Of a stretch of 64,000 bases of DNA, positions 1 through 8,427 are shown piece after piece. Source of the DNA: Desulfovibrio sp. GTDB taxonomy: Bacteria; Desulfobacterota; Desulfovibrionia; Desulfovibrionales; Desulfovibrionaceae. The translations under genes and the position numbers were made by a program. Location: positions 124,001-188,000 of the forward strand of contig NZ_WASP01000008.1 of NCBI RefSeq assembly GCF_009712225.1. Direction: 5' to 3'. Below the pieces are notes generated by a model, which saw only the letters and a list, made by a program, of their open reading frames with translations, made no database searches and was not told the DNA's origin. Every line of letters starts with the position of its first letter. The stretch's first letter is position 1.

Positions 1-35
1 GCGCGGGGGTGTTGAAAAGGGAAGAAAAGGAATGT

Positions 36-70
36 GCGGGGGAGAAGACCCAAAAGCCCTCATCCCCCGC
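36..70 (-). terminator. Probable terminator downstream of trpB
   Basis: Read on the minus strand, an 8-bp inverted repeat (GCGGGGGA / TCCCCCGC) encloses a loop that can pair further, and a T-rich stretch follows. It lies about 95 bases past the trpB stop. No other gene is visible in bases 1-163, so trpB is not directly followed by trpA here. Confidence 0.45.
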
Positions 71-163
71 GCTCCTCCTGCAAAGTATGTACGGTACGGC
101 ACATGCGCAAGGGGGCAAACCCTAGCCTGCCGTATCTCAATCGGTCAGTTCTGGGGTACCCCC

Positions 164-1375
164 CTAAATCAGCCCTTTCTGCATCATTTCGGCCACCTGG
201 GCCACATCCTTGTCGCCACGGCCAGAGAGGTTCACCAGAAGGATGTCGTCCGTGGACATGCCGGGAGCCATCTTTATGGCGTGGGCCAGTGCGTGCGAAG
301 ATTCCAGAGCCGGGATGATGCCCTCGTGACGCGAGAGGGAGAAAAACGCATCCAGGGCTTCCCTGTCGGTCACGCTGACGTATTCGGCGCGGCCCATATC
401 CTTCAGCAGGGCGTGTTCCGGCCCAACGGAGGGATAGTCCAGCCCGGCAGAGATGGAGTACACCTCGCCCGCTTCGCCAGCCGGATCCTTGATCATGTAG
501 GAATTGAAACCGTGCATGACGCCGGGTTCGCCCAGGCACAACGAGGCCGCGTGCTCGCCGTAGCTGTTGCCACGGCCACCCGGCTCCACACCCAGCAGGC
601 GCACGTCGGTGTCATCCAGAAAACCAGCGAACAGGCCGATGGCGTTGGAGCCACCGCCCACGCAGCCAAGGCAGGCACTGGGCAGACGCCCGGTTTCGGC
701 CAGCATCTGGGCGCGGGCCTCGCGGCCCACAACAGACTGGAAAACACGCACCATGTAAGGATAGGGGTGCGGCCCCACGGCAGAGCCAAGCACGTAAAAC
801 ATTTCCGGGTCTTCAATCCACATGCCCAAGGCTTCGTCCACCGCTTCCTTGAGGGTACGCTGGCCGGTTTTGGCGGCAACCACGCGCGATCCCAGCATTT
901 CCATGCGGATCACGTTGAGGTGCTGGCGCTCCATGTCCACTTCACCCATGCAGATGGTGCATTCAAGTCCCATGAGGGCGGCGGTGGCGGCGGTGGCAAC
1001 TCCGTGCTGACCTGCGCCGGTTTCGGCGATAACGCGCTTTTTGCCCATGCGCTTTGCCAGCAGGCACTGCCCGAGGGTGTTGTTGATCTTGTGCGCGCCA
1101 AGGTGATTGAGGTCTTCACGCTTGAGCCATATCTGCGCCCCGCCGAGGCTACGGCTCAGATTGGCGCAGTGGAACACGGGGTTGGGACGCCCGGTGTAGT
1201 GCGAGCACAGATAATCCAGCTCTTTCTGAAAGGAGGGATCCGCCTCGGCGGCCTTCATGGCTTCCGCCACTTCGTCCAGGCGTGCCTTGAGGGGCTCGGG
1301 TACAAACTGCCCGCCGTAGGCCCCAAAAAAGCCGTTGCTGTCGGGTTTGCCGTAAGGGGCGGAATGCTGGCTCAT
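164..1375 (-). CDS. trpB: Tryptophan synthase beta chain
   Basis: PLP enzyme that condenses indole with L-serine to give L-tryptophan, normally as an alpha2beta2 complex with TrpA in the cytoplasm. The 403-residue length is normal for TrpB. Visible motifs are HLGAHKINN with the PLP lysine at about K96, the ETGAGQHGVA loop, the phosphate-binding GGGSNAIGLF loop, and the C-terminal HEGIIPALESSHA and NLSGRGDKD. The start at 1375 follows AAGGAG; the open frame extends further upstream but without a ribosome site. Bases 1-163 downstream hold a terminator-like hairpin and no trpA, so the gene is alone at least on this side. It may salvage indole or pair with a TrpA encoded elsewhere. The family call is firm; the isolated position is observed only within this window. 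Confidence 0.97.
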   Translation of the reverse strand: MSQHSAPYGKPDSNGFFGAYGGQFVPEPLKARLDEVAEAMKAAEADPSFQKELDYLCSHYTGRPNPVFHCANLSRSLGGAQIWLKREDLNHLGAHKINNTLGQCLLAKRMGKKRVIAETGAGQHGVATAATAALMGLECTICMGEVDMERQHLNVIRMEMLGSRVVAAKTGQRTLKEAVDEALGMWIEDPEMFYVLGSAVGPHPYPYMVRVFQSVVGREARAQMLAETGRLPSACLGCVGGGSNAIGLFAGFLDDTDVRLLGVEPGGRGNSYGEHAASLCLGEPGVMHGFNSYMIKDPAGEAGEVYSISAGLDYPSVGPEHALLKDMGRAEYVSVTDREALDAFFSLSRHEGIIPALESSHALAHAIKMAPGMSTDDILLVNLSGRGDKDVAQVAEMMQKGLI

Positions 1376-1475
1376 GCGATCTCCTTGGTACTGCTGGGGT
1401 TCTGCCGGATCGGCGACCTGTGGTTTTTCTGCCATGGCAGGGCACGCCACAGGTAGCGTAAAAAACTTTGTAACT

Positions 1476-1501
1476 CTGTCGTTTTGACAGCGCCATGTCA
1501 A
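1476..1501. promoter_or_regulatory. Overlapping inverted repeats and a TTGACA box upstream of trpB
   Basis: Two overlapping dyads are seen: CTGTC-5nt-GACAG (1476-1490) and TGACA-6nt-TGTCA (1485-1500). On the minus strand TTGACA (1496-1501) could be the -35 box of the trpB promoter, so the dyads would lie between -35 and -10 like an operator. No clear -10 was found, so this is tentative. Confidence 0.3.
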
Positions 1502-1574
1502 GATAGCTGCCTCAAACCCGCACAGAACGTAAGTTTTTGGCTGTTGGGCATTGGTCAGGCGCTGTCGGGCCGCC

Positions 1575-1603
1575 TTGCCCGTCCGGGCTCTTTGCCCTAT
1601 AGT
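1575..1603 (+). promoter_or_regulatory. Sigma-70-type promoter of thyX
   Basis: TTGCCC (1575-1580), a 17-base spacer, and TATAGT (1598-1603). The predicted transcript starts near 1610, giving a leader of about 24 bases before the thyX ATG at 1634. Confidence 0.5.
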
Positions 1604-1633
1604 CCCCACTCAATAACAAAGAGGCGGAGTACC

Positions 1634-2428
1634 ATGCTTGAAGAAAAATTCACCGGCAACGGCAAAGTAGTGCTGCTGGCAGGTGGCGGAAAAATCTATA
1701 CGGATATCGCCGCCCGCTTTGTGCGCAGTGAACGCGATCTGGAAGAAATTGTGGCCTCGCCCTATTCGCGCCAGATTGTGCAGAACATTCTCGATTCCGG
1801 CCACAGGGCCGCGCTTGAGTTCGACTTTTTTCTGTTCGGCGTCGAGGGCTATTCGCGCGTTACCGAAACGCAGCTGGTGCGCAAGCGACTTGCTTCGTAC
1901 CTCATCAAGTCTGGCCGAGCCGAGCTGAACGGCAAGCGCAGCTATTCTGTAGTGTATCCGCGCAGCGTGGCGGAATTTACCGCACAGGTTACCCTGCCCG
2001 ACGGCCACACAGCCAGCCTGAGCGGCCATGATCTGGCCGAAATTTCGCGACAGTGGTACGACGCCGGACTCAACGCGGGCCTGCCGGAAGAAGACCTGCG
2101 CTACCTCAAGCCACAGGCCACGGAATTCAAGGCCATTATTGGCATGAACGCCCACGCCCTGCTCGACTGGTTTGCCATCCGCTGCTGCCGCAACGCCCAG
2201 CACGAAATACGCCATCTGGCCTGGCAGATGCTGCGCCTCAGCCGCAAGGCCGCGCCCGATCTGTTTGCTGGTGCGGGCCCCAGCTGTGTACAGATGGGCT
2301 ATTGCCCGGAAAACAAGCGTCAGCATTCGCGCTGCGTGGGCCATGTGCTCACCAAGGAACAGGCCATGGAAGTGCTGCGCGCCCACGGCAGCCAGCAGAC
2401 CAGTGCAGAAGACTTTACCGACCAGTAA
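1634..2428 (+). CDS. thyX: ThyX-family flavin-dependent thymidylate synthase, atypical motif
   Basis: ThyX makes dTMP from dUMP using FAD, NADPH and methylene-tetrahydrofolate. This 264-residue protein has the family layout: a central helix-strand pair with GVEGYSRVTETQLVRKRLAS, and a C-terminal segment ending AQHEIRHLAWQML, then AGPSCVQMGYCPE. The signature normally reads RHRxxSxNxxSxRY; here it is RKRLASYLIKSGRA, so the first His is Lys, the Asn is Leu and the final Tyr is Ala, while both arginines and both serines remain. The C-terminal Cys residues (CVQMGYC and a later C) are seen in many anaerobe ThyX proteins. The start at 1634 follows GGCGGAG. It sits alone between a promoter and a strong terminator. 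It is probably the cell's thymidylate synthase, but the motif changes make activity worth checking. Confidence 0.85.
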   Translation: MLEEKFTGNGKVVLLAGGGKIYTDIAARFVRSERDLEEIVASPYSRQIVQNILDSGHRAALEFDFFLFGVEGYSRVTETQLVRKRLASYLIKSGRAELNGKRSYSVVYPRSVAEFTAQVTLPDGHTASLSGHDLAEISRQWYDAGLNAGLPEEDLRYLKPQATEFKAIIGMNAHALLDWFAIRCCRNAQHEIRHLAWQMLRLSRKAAPDLFAGAGPSCVQMGYCPENKRQHSRCVGHVLTKEQAMEVLRAHGSQQTSAEDFTDQ

Positions 2429-2446
2429 CCCCCCGGCGGAAAGATA

Positions 2447-2487
2447 AAAAAAACGGTTCCGTGTGTCTGACACGCGGAACCGTTTTT
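2447..2487. terminator. Bidirectional terminator between thyX and the convergent ligase gene
   Basis: An 11-bp perfect stem (2451-2461 with 2475-2485) has further pairing in the loop. It is flanked by an A-run on the left and a T-run on the right, so it works for both converging genes. Confidence 0.9.
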
Positions 2488-2506
2488 TATTTTATGCACA
2501 GTCTGG

Positions 2507-3859
2507 TTAGGGGGCAGATGCCCCCACGGTAGAGGCATCGTCGTGCCGGGTCTGCTCAGCAAATTCTTCGGGGCTGGTATCCAGCCCGTTGACCACAGCG
2601 CCAATCATGATGCCAAGATGGCTCATGGCAAGGGCCAGCCACCATATGCGGTAAAAATCGTGGCCGAATATGCCGTTGACCAGCCAGCCGCCAAAACCTA
2701 TCCAGAACCAGGCCGTCATGCGCCAGTAAATGCTTGGACTTCTGCTTTCAAGCTCTGCCAGCAAGCGCGGGCGAATACGCCTGTATCCCCACCAGATAAA
2801 ACCGAGCAAAAAAATCATGCCCAGTGCAAAGCCAATAATACCATGAGCATAGAGCATATCGAGATACAGATTGTGCGGATGGCTGATGGTAATCGCGTCT
2901 TTTTCCGGTGCAAGGCCCAGAGAGCGGAAAGCCTCGTTATACCGCCCAGCCCCGGCTCCCAGCCAGGGGTGCTCGGTAAAGACATCCCATGCCAGATGCC
3001 ACAGGCTCCAGCGACCATCGCTCTCTACCGCGCCAATACCGGCCCGGCCTTGCAACACCAGTACGCCCAGCAAAATGGCCAGTGAGATACCGGCAAGCTT
3101 CCAGCGGGCGCGCCCGCCGCGCAGCAGAATCCACAAGCCGAACGAAGCGGCAACCGCCAGCGCGCCACTACGGCTGGCAGCACCAATGAGCAGAAAGAAA
3201 GCGGGCCACAGGGTTGCAAAGCACAGCAGAGCGGTCGCCAGGGGCGACAGGGCGCGCCTTATGATAAACCACATGGCAAAGGCAGGAATAAGCGCCAGCG
3301 CTATGTAGTTGCCCACCGTATAGTCACCCAGACTGCCGGTAAGCCTGCCAGAATTGCAGGCATACCCCATAATGAAATCCACGCCGGTCAGCGCCTGATG
3401 CAGGCCATCCAGCCCTTCCCAGAAGCAGGCCAGCACGCAGGCCCACACAAGACGGCGCAGGTCTTTCTCGCTACGCACGCATTCCATGGCAATAAAGGGC
3501 AGAATAAAACCCTTGTTGATGCCCGTGCCCGCATGCAGCACAGATACCCAGATGTGCTCTGAAAAAAACACGCCTATGGCAATCATACCCCACAGGCAGT
3601 AAAAAAGCGGCTTTGCATCAAGCCTGCGCAGCACGCTTTGCTGCCAGTTGTAGCGGTAGTAAAATAAAAGGAATATGAAACATACAACAGGCAGAACCTC
3701 GCGTGCACCATAGCCAATGGGAAAGCTTGCCAGCGAAATCCAGAACGACCAGAAAAGCCAGTTGCTCCACGGCGCTGTTGCGGGTTCGCGCACTGCGCCA
3801 AGCAACGTTTGCCGTGCCTGCAGACACTGTTTATTTATTTCAGCAAATATATTCAGCAC
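2507..3859 (-). CDS. O-antigen ligase / Wzy-like polytopic membrane protein
   Basis: About 450 residues with ten or more hydrophobic segments. A large periplasmic loop region contains RSGALA and, further on, HPHNLYLDMLYAHGIIG, the pattern of the Wzy_C / O-antigen ligase superfamily. Members polymerise O-units or attach glycans to lipid A-core or proteins from undecaprenyl carriers in the inner membrane. I cannot tell ligase from polymerase. The start is uncertain: the open frame begins at 3964 without a ribosome site, and the GTG at 3859 has AAGG upstream and removes an unlikely N-terminus. No glycosyltransferases lie beside it. It is convergent with thyX and divergent from the NYN gene. Confidence 0.8.
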   Translation of the reverse strand: MLNIFAEINKQCLQARQTLLGAVREPATAPWSNWLFWSFWISLASFPIGYGAREVLPVVCFIFLLFYYRYNWQQSVLRRLDAKPLFYCLWGMIAIGVFFSEHIWVSVLHAGTGINKGFILPFIAMECVRSEKDLRRLVWACVLACFWEGLDGLHQALTGVDFIMGYACNSGRLTGSLGDYTVGNYIALALIPAFAMWFIIRRALSPLATALLCFATLWPAFFLLIGAASRSGALAVAASFGLWILLRGGRARWKLAGISLAILLGVLVLQGRAGIGAVESDGRWSLWHLAWDVFTEHPWLGAGAGRYNEAFRSLGLAPEKDAITISHPHNLYLDMLYAHGIIGFALGMIFLLGFIWWGYRRIRPRLLAELESRSPSIYWRMTAWFWIGFGGWLVNGIFGHDFYRIWWLALAMSHLGIMIGAVVNGLDTSPEEFAEQTRHDDASTVGASAP

Positions 3860-4005
3860 AATGCTTTTCGCCCTTGTTTGGGTGTAGATTACGGCGCAAG
3901 ATGTACCCGTAGACGGCCACAAATTCAAGTGGCGGCAAATTCCTTGCATTAGCGGAACAGGCAAAATATACTTTTGTGATAAATTATTTCACCATTGAGG
4001 TACAT

Positions 4006-4728
4006 ATGGCCAGATTTACCGGTTTTGACGAAGTATTCAGTGCTCTATACGTTGATTTCGACAATATTTACACCCGCTTTCTTGAAATTGACCCCGAGGC
4101 TGCGCGCGCGTTTGGCTCTGTACCCTACCGCTGGGTACGCTGGATAGAAAATCATGCGCTGCGCATTCTTTATGGTGAAGGTGTGCGCCGCCGCATTTTA
4201 AAACGCATGTGCTACCTGAACCCGCAGAGATACCAAGAATACCGCAACCCCTTTATCCGCAGCGCCTTTCAGGTGGTTGACTGCCCGCCGCTGACCACGC
4301 GCGGCAAAACCAGCACCGACATCCATCTGGTCATGGACTGCATGGACGACCTCTCGCACTCCACCCATTTTGACGAATTCATCATCCTTTCTGGCGACGC
4401 CGATTTCACGCCCCTGCTCATACGCCTGCAGGAACACGCCCGCCGTACCCTGGTGCTTTCTGTGGGCTATTCATCGCCCGCGTACACGGCGGCCGCCTCG
4501 TGGCGCATTCGCGAAGACTGGTTTTTGCAACAGGCCCTGCGCGACGAACGCGCCGACGATGTGGACGACCAGCCCGTGCCGGTGGTGCATACCGCCCCGG
4601 TTGCTTCGGTTGCGCCAGTGTCGGCCATCACACCCGCGCCCTCTGCCGCCCGCACGCCGCAACCGGCCCCGCAAGCTGGCGGCATGGATGACGAGGACGA
4701 GGGCCCCTCGCCCGGCAATGCGTGGTAA
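4006..4728 (+). CDS. NYN-domain (PIN-like) putative ribonuclease
   Basis: A 240-residue protein whose first 170 residues match the NYN/LabA (DUF88) fold. Acidic residues occur in LYVDFDNIY, in TDIHLVMDCMDD and in ILSGDADFTPLL, the usual metal-binding set of NYN nucleases. The last 70 residues are Pro/Ala-rich low complexity ending in an acidic stretch (MDDEDEG), with no OST-HTH/LOTUS RNA-binding domain, which larger relatives often carry. The start at 4006 follows TTGAGG; an ATG ten codons upstream lacks a ribosome site. It is monocistronic. Family members cleave RNA, but the target here is unknown. Confidence 0.8.
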   Translation: MARFTGFDEVFSALYVDFDNIYTRFLEIDPEAARAFGSVPYRWVRWIENHALRILYGEGVRRRILKRMCYLNPQRYQEYRNPFIRSAFQVVDCPPLTTRGKTSTDIHLVMDCMDDLSHSTHFDEFIILSGDADFTPLLIRLQEHARRTLVLSVGYSSPAYTAAASWRIREDWFLQQALRDERADDVDDQPVPVVHTAPVASVAPVSAITPAPSAARTPQPAPQAGGMDDEDEGPSPGNAW

Positions 4729-4976
4729 ATACGCGTAAACTGTCAGCTCAACGGCCAGAAGCGCTTGACGCCGGGGGCCGCCGACGCTAAAAAGTGAGAC
4801 GCTCTTTTCTGGTTGGTAGCCCGCCCTACTGGTGCACACCGCGCTTTCCGGCGAACCACGGACCGTTGCAGCTTGCAGCCGTTTTCAGTGATGACGGTGG
4901 TGTGCTGTGGCGCAGCGTCCCCCACGACGCATACAGCGGCGGGCCTGAATCATAAAAACCCTGGTTAGGAGGTCCT

Positions 4977-5720
4977 ATGTTTCGCCGTGTAATTCTTGCC
5001 CTGGTTTCCCTCGCCCTGCTTTGCGGGCCGGCGGCTGCCGCCGAAAAGTTCATTGTGGCCAGCGACTGCACCTGGCCCCCCATGGAAATGCTTGACGCCA
5101 ACAAGCAGCCCGAAGGTTTCTCCACCGACTACCTCCGCGCCATGGGCAAAGCCGCTGGCTTTGAGGTAGAAGTGCGCAACATCGCGTGGGACGGCATTTT
5201 TGGCGGCGTGGCCACCGGCCAGTACGACATCGTGGCCTCCTCGGTGACCATCACCCCCGAACGCGAACAGCAGTTCGACTTCTCTGCTCCCTATTATGAA
5301 GTGGTGCAGGCCGTGGTTCTGCCCGCTGGCAAGAGCATCAAGTCTCTGGCTGACCTCAAGGGCAAAAAGGTCGGCGGCCAGATCGGCACCACCGGCATTT
5401 TCGTTATGCGCAAGGCCAATGCCGGCGCTGACATCAAGGAATACGACGACGTGGGCCTGGCCATTCAGGACCTCGTGGGCGGCCGTCTTGACGCCGTTAT
5501 CTGCGACGATCCGGTTGCCATGTACTATGTGAACAAAAAGCCTGACACCGCTGGCAAGCTGAACATCTCGTTCAAGGCCGACGAAAAGGAATACTATGGC
5601 TTCACCGTCCGCAAGGGCCGCAAGGACCTGGTGGAGAAGCTGAACAAGGGCATCGCCGCTGTTAAGGCCTCTGGCGAAGATCGCAAGATTGCCGAAAAGT
5701 GGCTTGGTAAATCTAACTAA
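4977..5720 (+). CDS. Amino acid ABC transporter, periplasmic binding protein (copy 1)
   Basis: A 247-residue family 3 solute-binding protein (HisJ/GlnH type) with a cleavable signal peptide (hydrophobic residues 5-20, cut after AAA). The mature protein shows the family pattern: CTWPPMEM near the start, GFSTDYLRAM, then DIVASSVTITPER and the C-lobe motifs GGQIGTTG and DDVGLAIQDL. It should capture a polar amino acid for the permease and ATPase downstream. The start follows TAGGAGG. The next gene is a same-length copy with roughly three quarters identical residues. A GC-rich hairpin follows the stop. The ligand cannot be read from sequence. Confidence 0.93.
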   Translation: MFRRVILALVSLALLCGPAAAAEKFIVASDCTWPPMEMLDANKQPEGFSTDYLRAMGKAAGFEVEVRNIAWDGIFGGVATGQYDIVASSVTITPEREQQFDFSAPYYEVVQAVVLPAGKSIKSLADLKGKKVGGQIGTTGIFVMRKANAGADIKEYDDVGLAIQDLVGGRLDAVICDDPVAMYYVNKKPDTAGKLNISFKADEKEYYGFTVRKGRKDLVEKLNKGIAAVKASGEDRKIAEKWLGKSN

Positions 5721-5731
5721 CGTTCCGTTTT

Positions 5732-5764
5732 GCGGGGCGTTCGGGCTTGTCCTGAGCGCCCCGC
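5732..5764 (+). other. Intercistronic stem-loop between the two binding-protein genes
   Basis: GCGGGGCG pairs with CGCCCCGC (8 bp), and the loop can extend the stem. It lies between copy 1 and the ribosome site of copy 2. It may stabilise the upstream mRNA or terminate part of transcription. Confidence 0.5.
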
Positions 5765-5783
5765 CGTATTTTAAGGAGTGGAC

Positions 5784-6527
5784 ATGATTCGTCGTACAAT
5801 GCTGGCCCTGGTTGCCGTTTTCCTGCTTTGCAGCCCGTCGATGGCTGCGGAAAAATTTGTTGTAGCCACTGACTGCACCTGGCCCCCCATGGAAATGCTG
5901 GACGCCAACAAGCAGCCCGAAGGTTTTGATGTGGACTTCATCAAGGCCGTTGCCAAGGCAGCCGGTTTTGAGGTTGACGTGCGCAACATCGCCTGGGACG
6001 GTATTTTCGGCGGCGTGGCCACCGGCCAGTACGACATAGTGGCCTCTGCCACCACCATTACCGAAGAACGCCAGAAGCAGTTTGACTTCTCTGATCCCTA
6101 CTACGAAGTTGCCCAGGCTGTGGTGCTGCCCACCGGCAAAAGCATCAAGACCCTGGCCGACCTCAAGGGCAAGAAGGTTGGCGGCCAGATCGGCACCACC
6201 GGCGTGTTTGTCATCCGCAAGGCTGGCGTGGCCGTTGATCTCAAGGAATACGACGACGTGGGCCTGGCCATTCAGGACATGCTGGGCGGCCGTCTTGACG
6301 CCGTTATCTGCGACGATCCGGTTGCCTTGTACTACGTGAACAAGAAGGCCGACACCGCTGGCAAGCTCAATATTTCGTTCAAGACTGAAGAAAAGGAATA
6401 CTACGGCTTTACCGTACGCCAGGGCCGCAAGGACCTGGTGGAAAAGCTGAACAAGGGCATCAAGGAAGTCAAGGCTTCCGGTGTGGAAGCCCAGCTGCTG
6501 CAAAAGTGGATGGGCGCCTCCAAGTAA
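5784..6527 (+). CDS. Amino acid ABC transporter, periplasmic binding protein (copy 2)
   Basis: A second 247-residue family 3 binding protein, signal peptide cut after SMA. It is nearly the same as copy 1 through much of the mature chain (for example NIAWDGIFGGVATGQYDIVA in both). It differs mainly in residues 24-60, the mid-region after TTG and the last 20 residues. Differences near the ligand cleft (FSAPYYEVVQ versus FSDPYYEVAQ) allow different specificity or affinity. AAGGAG precedes the ATG at 5784; an in-frame GTG at 5778 overlaps that site and is rejected. A hairpin follows the stop, as is common between binding-protein and permease genes. Confidence 0.93.
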   Translation: MIRRTMLALVAVFLLCSPSMAAEKFVVATDCTWPPMEMLDANKQPEGFDVDFIKAVAKAAGFEVDVRNIAWDGIFGGVATGQYDIVASATTITEERQKQFDFSDPYYEVAQAVVLPTGKSIKTLADLKGKKVGGQIGTTGVFVIRKAGVAVDLKEYDDVGLAIQDMLGGRLDAVICDDPVALYYVNKKADTAGKLNISFKTEEKEYYGFTVRQGRKDLVEKLNKGIKEVKASGVEAQLLQKWMGASK

Positions 6528-6553
6528 TTTGCCTTATTGTATTTTTTAGTTTG

Positions 6554-6579
6554 GGCTTCCGGGCATTTGCCCGGAAGCC
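6554..6579 (+). other. Stem-loop between binding-protein and permease genes
   Basis: An 11-bp perfect stem (GGCTTCCGGGC / GCCCGGAAGCC) with an ATTT loop is followed by only a short T-run. It probably lets binding proteins be made in excess over the membrane components, by partial termination or 3'-end protection. Confidence 0.6.
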
Positions 6580-6710
6580 TTTGGCGTAAAACGGGGCACT
6601 GTCAGTTATGTTAACTGCCTTGCCCACAGTAACGGGCGGCTCACTGCTCTTCGGCCACGGGCCGAAATACCGGGCCGCCAGCCTCAAACGCGTTGCCATG
6701 AAGGACTGCG

Positions 6711-7511
6711 ATGCACGACAAAAAAGATGGAAGCAAAGGCAACATCATTATGGTCACGGATGGAGCGTCCATCCCTGATCCGCGCGAATGGCGCCTGATC
6801 AATGCCTGGTCGATTGCCCTGGTGGGTGCTATCGGAACCCTGTTTGCCCTTTGCACTCTCTGGCCCGAGCCTTACCTGCGCATTTTGCTGTACCTGCCGG
6901 ATGGTGTGCTGATCACATTCAGGATCACCTTGCTTTCCATCTGTTGTGCTGTTCCTCTGGGCCTGCTTACAGGCCTTGGCCGCATTTCAGACAACCGCAT
7001 CATCAACCTGATTGCATCCACCTATGTGGAAGTCATACGCGGTATCCCCCTGCTTGTGCAGATATTTTATATCTACTACGCCCTTTCGAGGTTTGTGCAG
7101 GTCAGTGGTGTTACCTCTGCGGTTGTTGCCATCAGCTTTTGCTACGGCGCATACATGGGCGAAGTTTTTCGCGCTGGCATCACGGCCATCAGCAAAGGCC
7201 AGACAGAAGCGGCGCGTTCACTGGGCTTTAACCGCTACCAGACCATGCGTCTTGTGGTTCTGCCCCAGGCCATGCGCACCATTTTGCCGCCCGTAGGCAA
7301 CGAATGTATCGCCATGCTCAAGGATACCTCGCTCGTGTCCATCATGGCAGTGCCGGATATCATGCAGCGTGCGCGCAGCTTTGTGGGCACCACTTACCTG
7401 TACTTTGAAACGTACACCCTGGTGGCCATTATCTATCTCATCATTACCCTTTTGCTCTCCAAGGCCGTGAGCGTCATGGAATCCAGGCTGAACTACTATG
7501 ACGGAAAATAA
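6711..7511 (+). CDS. Polar amino acid ABC transporter permease
   Basis: A 266-residue inner-membrane protein of the HisMQ/GlnP family with an N-terminal cytoplasmic segment and about five to six membrane helices. The cytoplasmic coupling loop that docks on the ATPase is clear: [20 protein letters not shown], followed by [12 protein letters not shown]. Only one permease is encoded, so it probably forms a homodimer. The start at 6711 follows AAGGA. Its last 14 bases overlap the ATPase gene, so the two are translationally coupled. It works with the two binding proteins upstream. Confidence 0.93.
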   Translation: MHDKKDGSKGNIIMVTDGASIPDPREWRLINAWSIALVGAIGTLFALCTLWPEPYLRILLYLPDGVLITFRITLLSICCAVPLGLLTGLGRISDNRIINLIASTYVEVIRGIPLLVQIFYIYYALSRFVQVSGVTSAVVAISFCYGAYMGEVFRAGITAISKGQTEAARSLGFNRYQTMRLVVLPQAMRTILPPVGNECIAMLKDTSLVSIMAVPDIMQRARSFVGTTYLYFETYTLVAIIYLIITLLLSKAVSVMESRLNYYDGK

Positions 7512-8244
7512 CGCCGCCCCCATTATCTCCATCAGTCACGTCTGGAAGTACTTTGGCTCACTGCCTGCCTTGCAGGACGTATGCCTGGATATTGCCCCCG
7601 GCGAACGGGTGGTCATTATCGGGCCTTCCGGTTCCGGCAAGTCTACCTTGCTGCGCTCCATCAACCGGCTTGAGCAGATCGACCAGGGCAGCATTATCGT
7701 TCAGGGGCAAGATATCCAGAGCGATGAAAATAACATCAACGAGATGCGTCAGAACCTGGGCATGGTTTTTCAGCAGTTCAACCTGTTTCCTCACAAAACA
7801 GTGCTTGAAAACCTTACCCTTGCACCACGCCATTTGCGCAAGCTCTCGCGCGAAGAGGCCAATGCCCGCGCCCTGACCCTGCTCAAAAAAGTTGGCATCA
7901 GCGACAAGGCCAATGTGTACCCTGCCATGCTTTCGGGCGGGCAGCAGCAGCGTGTGGCCATTGCCCGCGCCCTTGCCATGCAGCCTTCCATCATGCTGTT
8001 TGACGAACCCACCTCGGCGCTTGACCCCGAAATGGTTGGCGAAGTGCTGGACGTTATGGTGAAACTGGCCGAAGAAGGCATGACCATGGTTTGCGTGACC
8101 CACGAAATGGGCTTTGCCCGCACCGTGGCCGACCGCCTGATCTTTATGGATCAGGGGCAGATTGTGGAAATGGGAAAGCCCGAAGCCCTGTTTACGGCTC
8201 CCAGACACCCCCGCCTGCGCCAGTTCCTGAACCAGATTCTTTAG
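7498..8244 (+). CDS. Polar amino acid ABC transporter ATP-binding protein
   Basis: A 248-residue GlnQ/HisP-type ATPase that powers the importer. It has Walker [10 protein letters not shown], a Q-loop ([10 protein letters not shown]), signature LSGGQQQR, Walker [15 protein letters not shown] and a switch His in VTHEMGF. All catalytic residues are intact and the length is typical. It overlaps the permease gene by 14 bases. A hairpin after the stop marks the likely operon end. Confidence 0.96.
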   Translation: MTENNAAPIISISHVWKYFGSLPALQDVCLDIAPGERVVIIGPSGSGKSTLLRSINRLEQIDQGSIIVQGQDIQSDENNINEMRQNLGMVFQQFNLFPHKTVLENLTLAPRHLRKLSREEANARALTLLKKVGISDKANVYPAMLSGGQQQRVAIARALAMQPSIMLFDEPTSALDPEMVGEVLDVMVKLAEEGMTMVCVTHEMGFARTVADRLIFMDQGQIVEMGKPEALFTAPRHPRLRQFLNQIL

Positions 8245-8260
8245 ACCGCTTGCAGTTATG

Positions 8261-8290
8261 AAGGAATGCCGTGCAGATACGGCATTCCTT
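8261..8290 (+). terminator. Hairpin at the end of the ABC importer operon
   Basis: An 11-bp perfect stem (AAGGAATGCCG / CGGCATTCCTT) with an 8-base loop. The T-run after it is short, so termination strength is uncertain. Confidence 0.5.
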
Positions 8291-8427
8291 AATGACTGGT
8301 CTGTTAGCCGCATTCTTCAGCCTCTTTCTCACGTTCCTGCCCTGTCCACGACAAATCGTCCCCACGGTTCACCATCCACAGCCTCATATTTGCTGTCCCT
8401 TATCCGCCACCGGCAAGGGAGAATCCC

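Noticed and set aside
32-1456. Long plus-strand open frame opposite trpB
   Set aside because: It is the antisense shadow of trpB, which has all family motifs on the other strand; similar long shadows occur opposite gcv, nadB, the macroglobulin and others.
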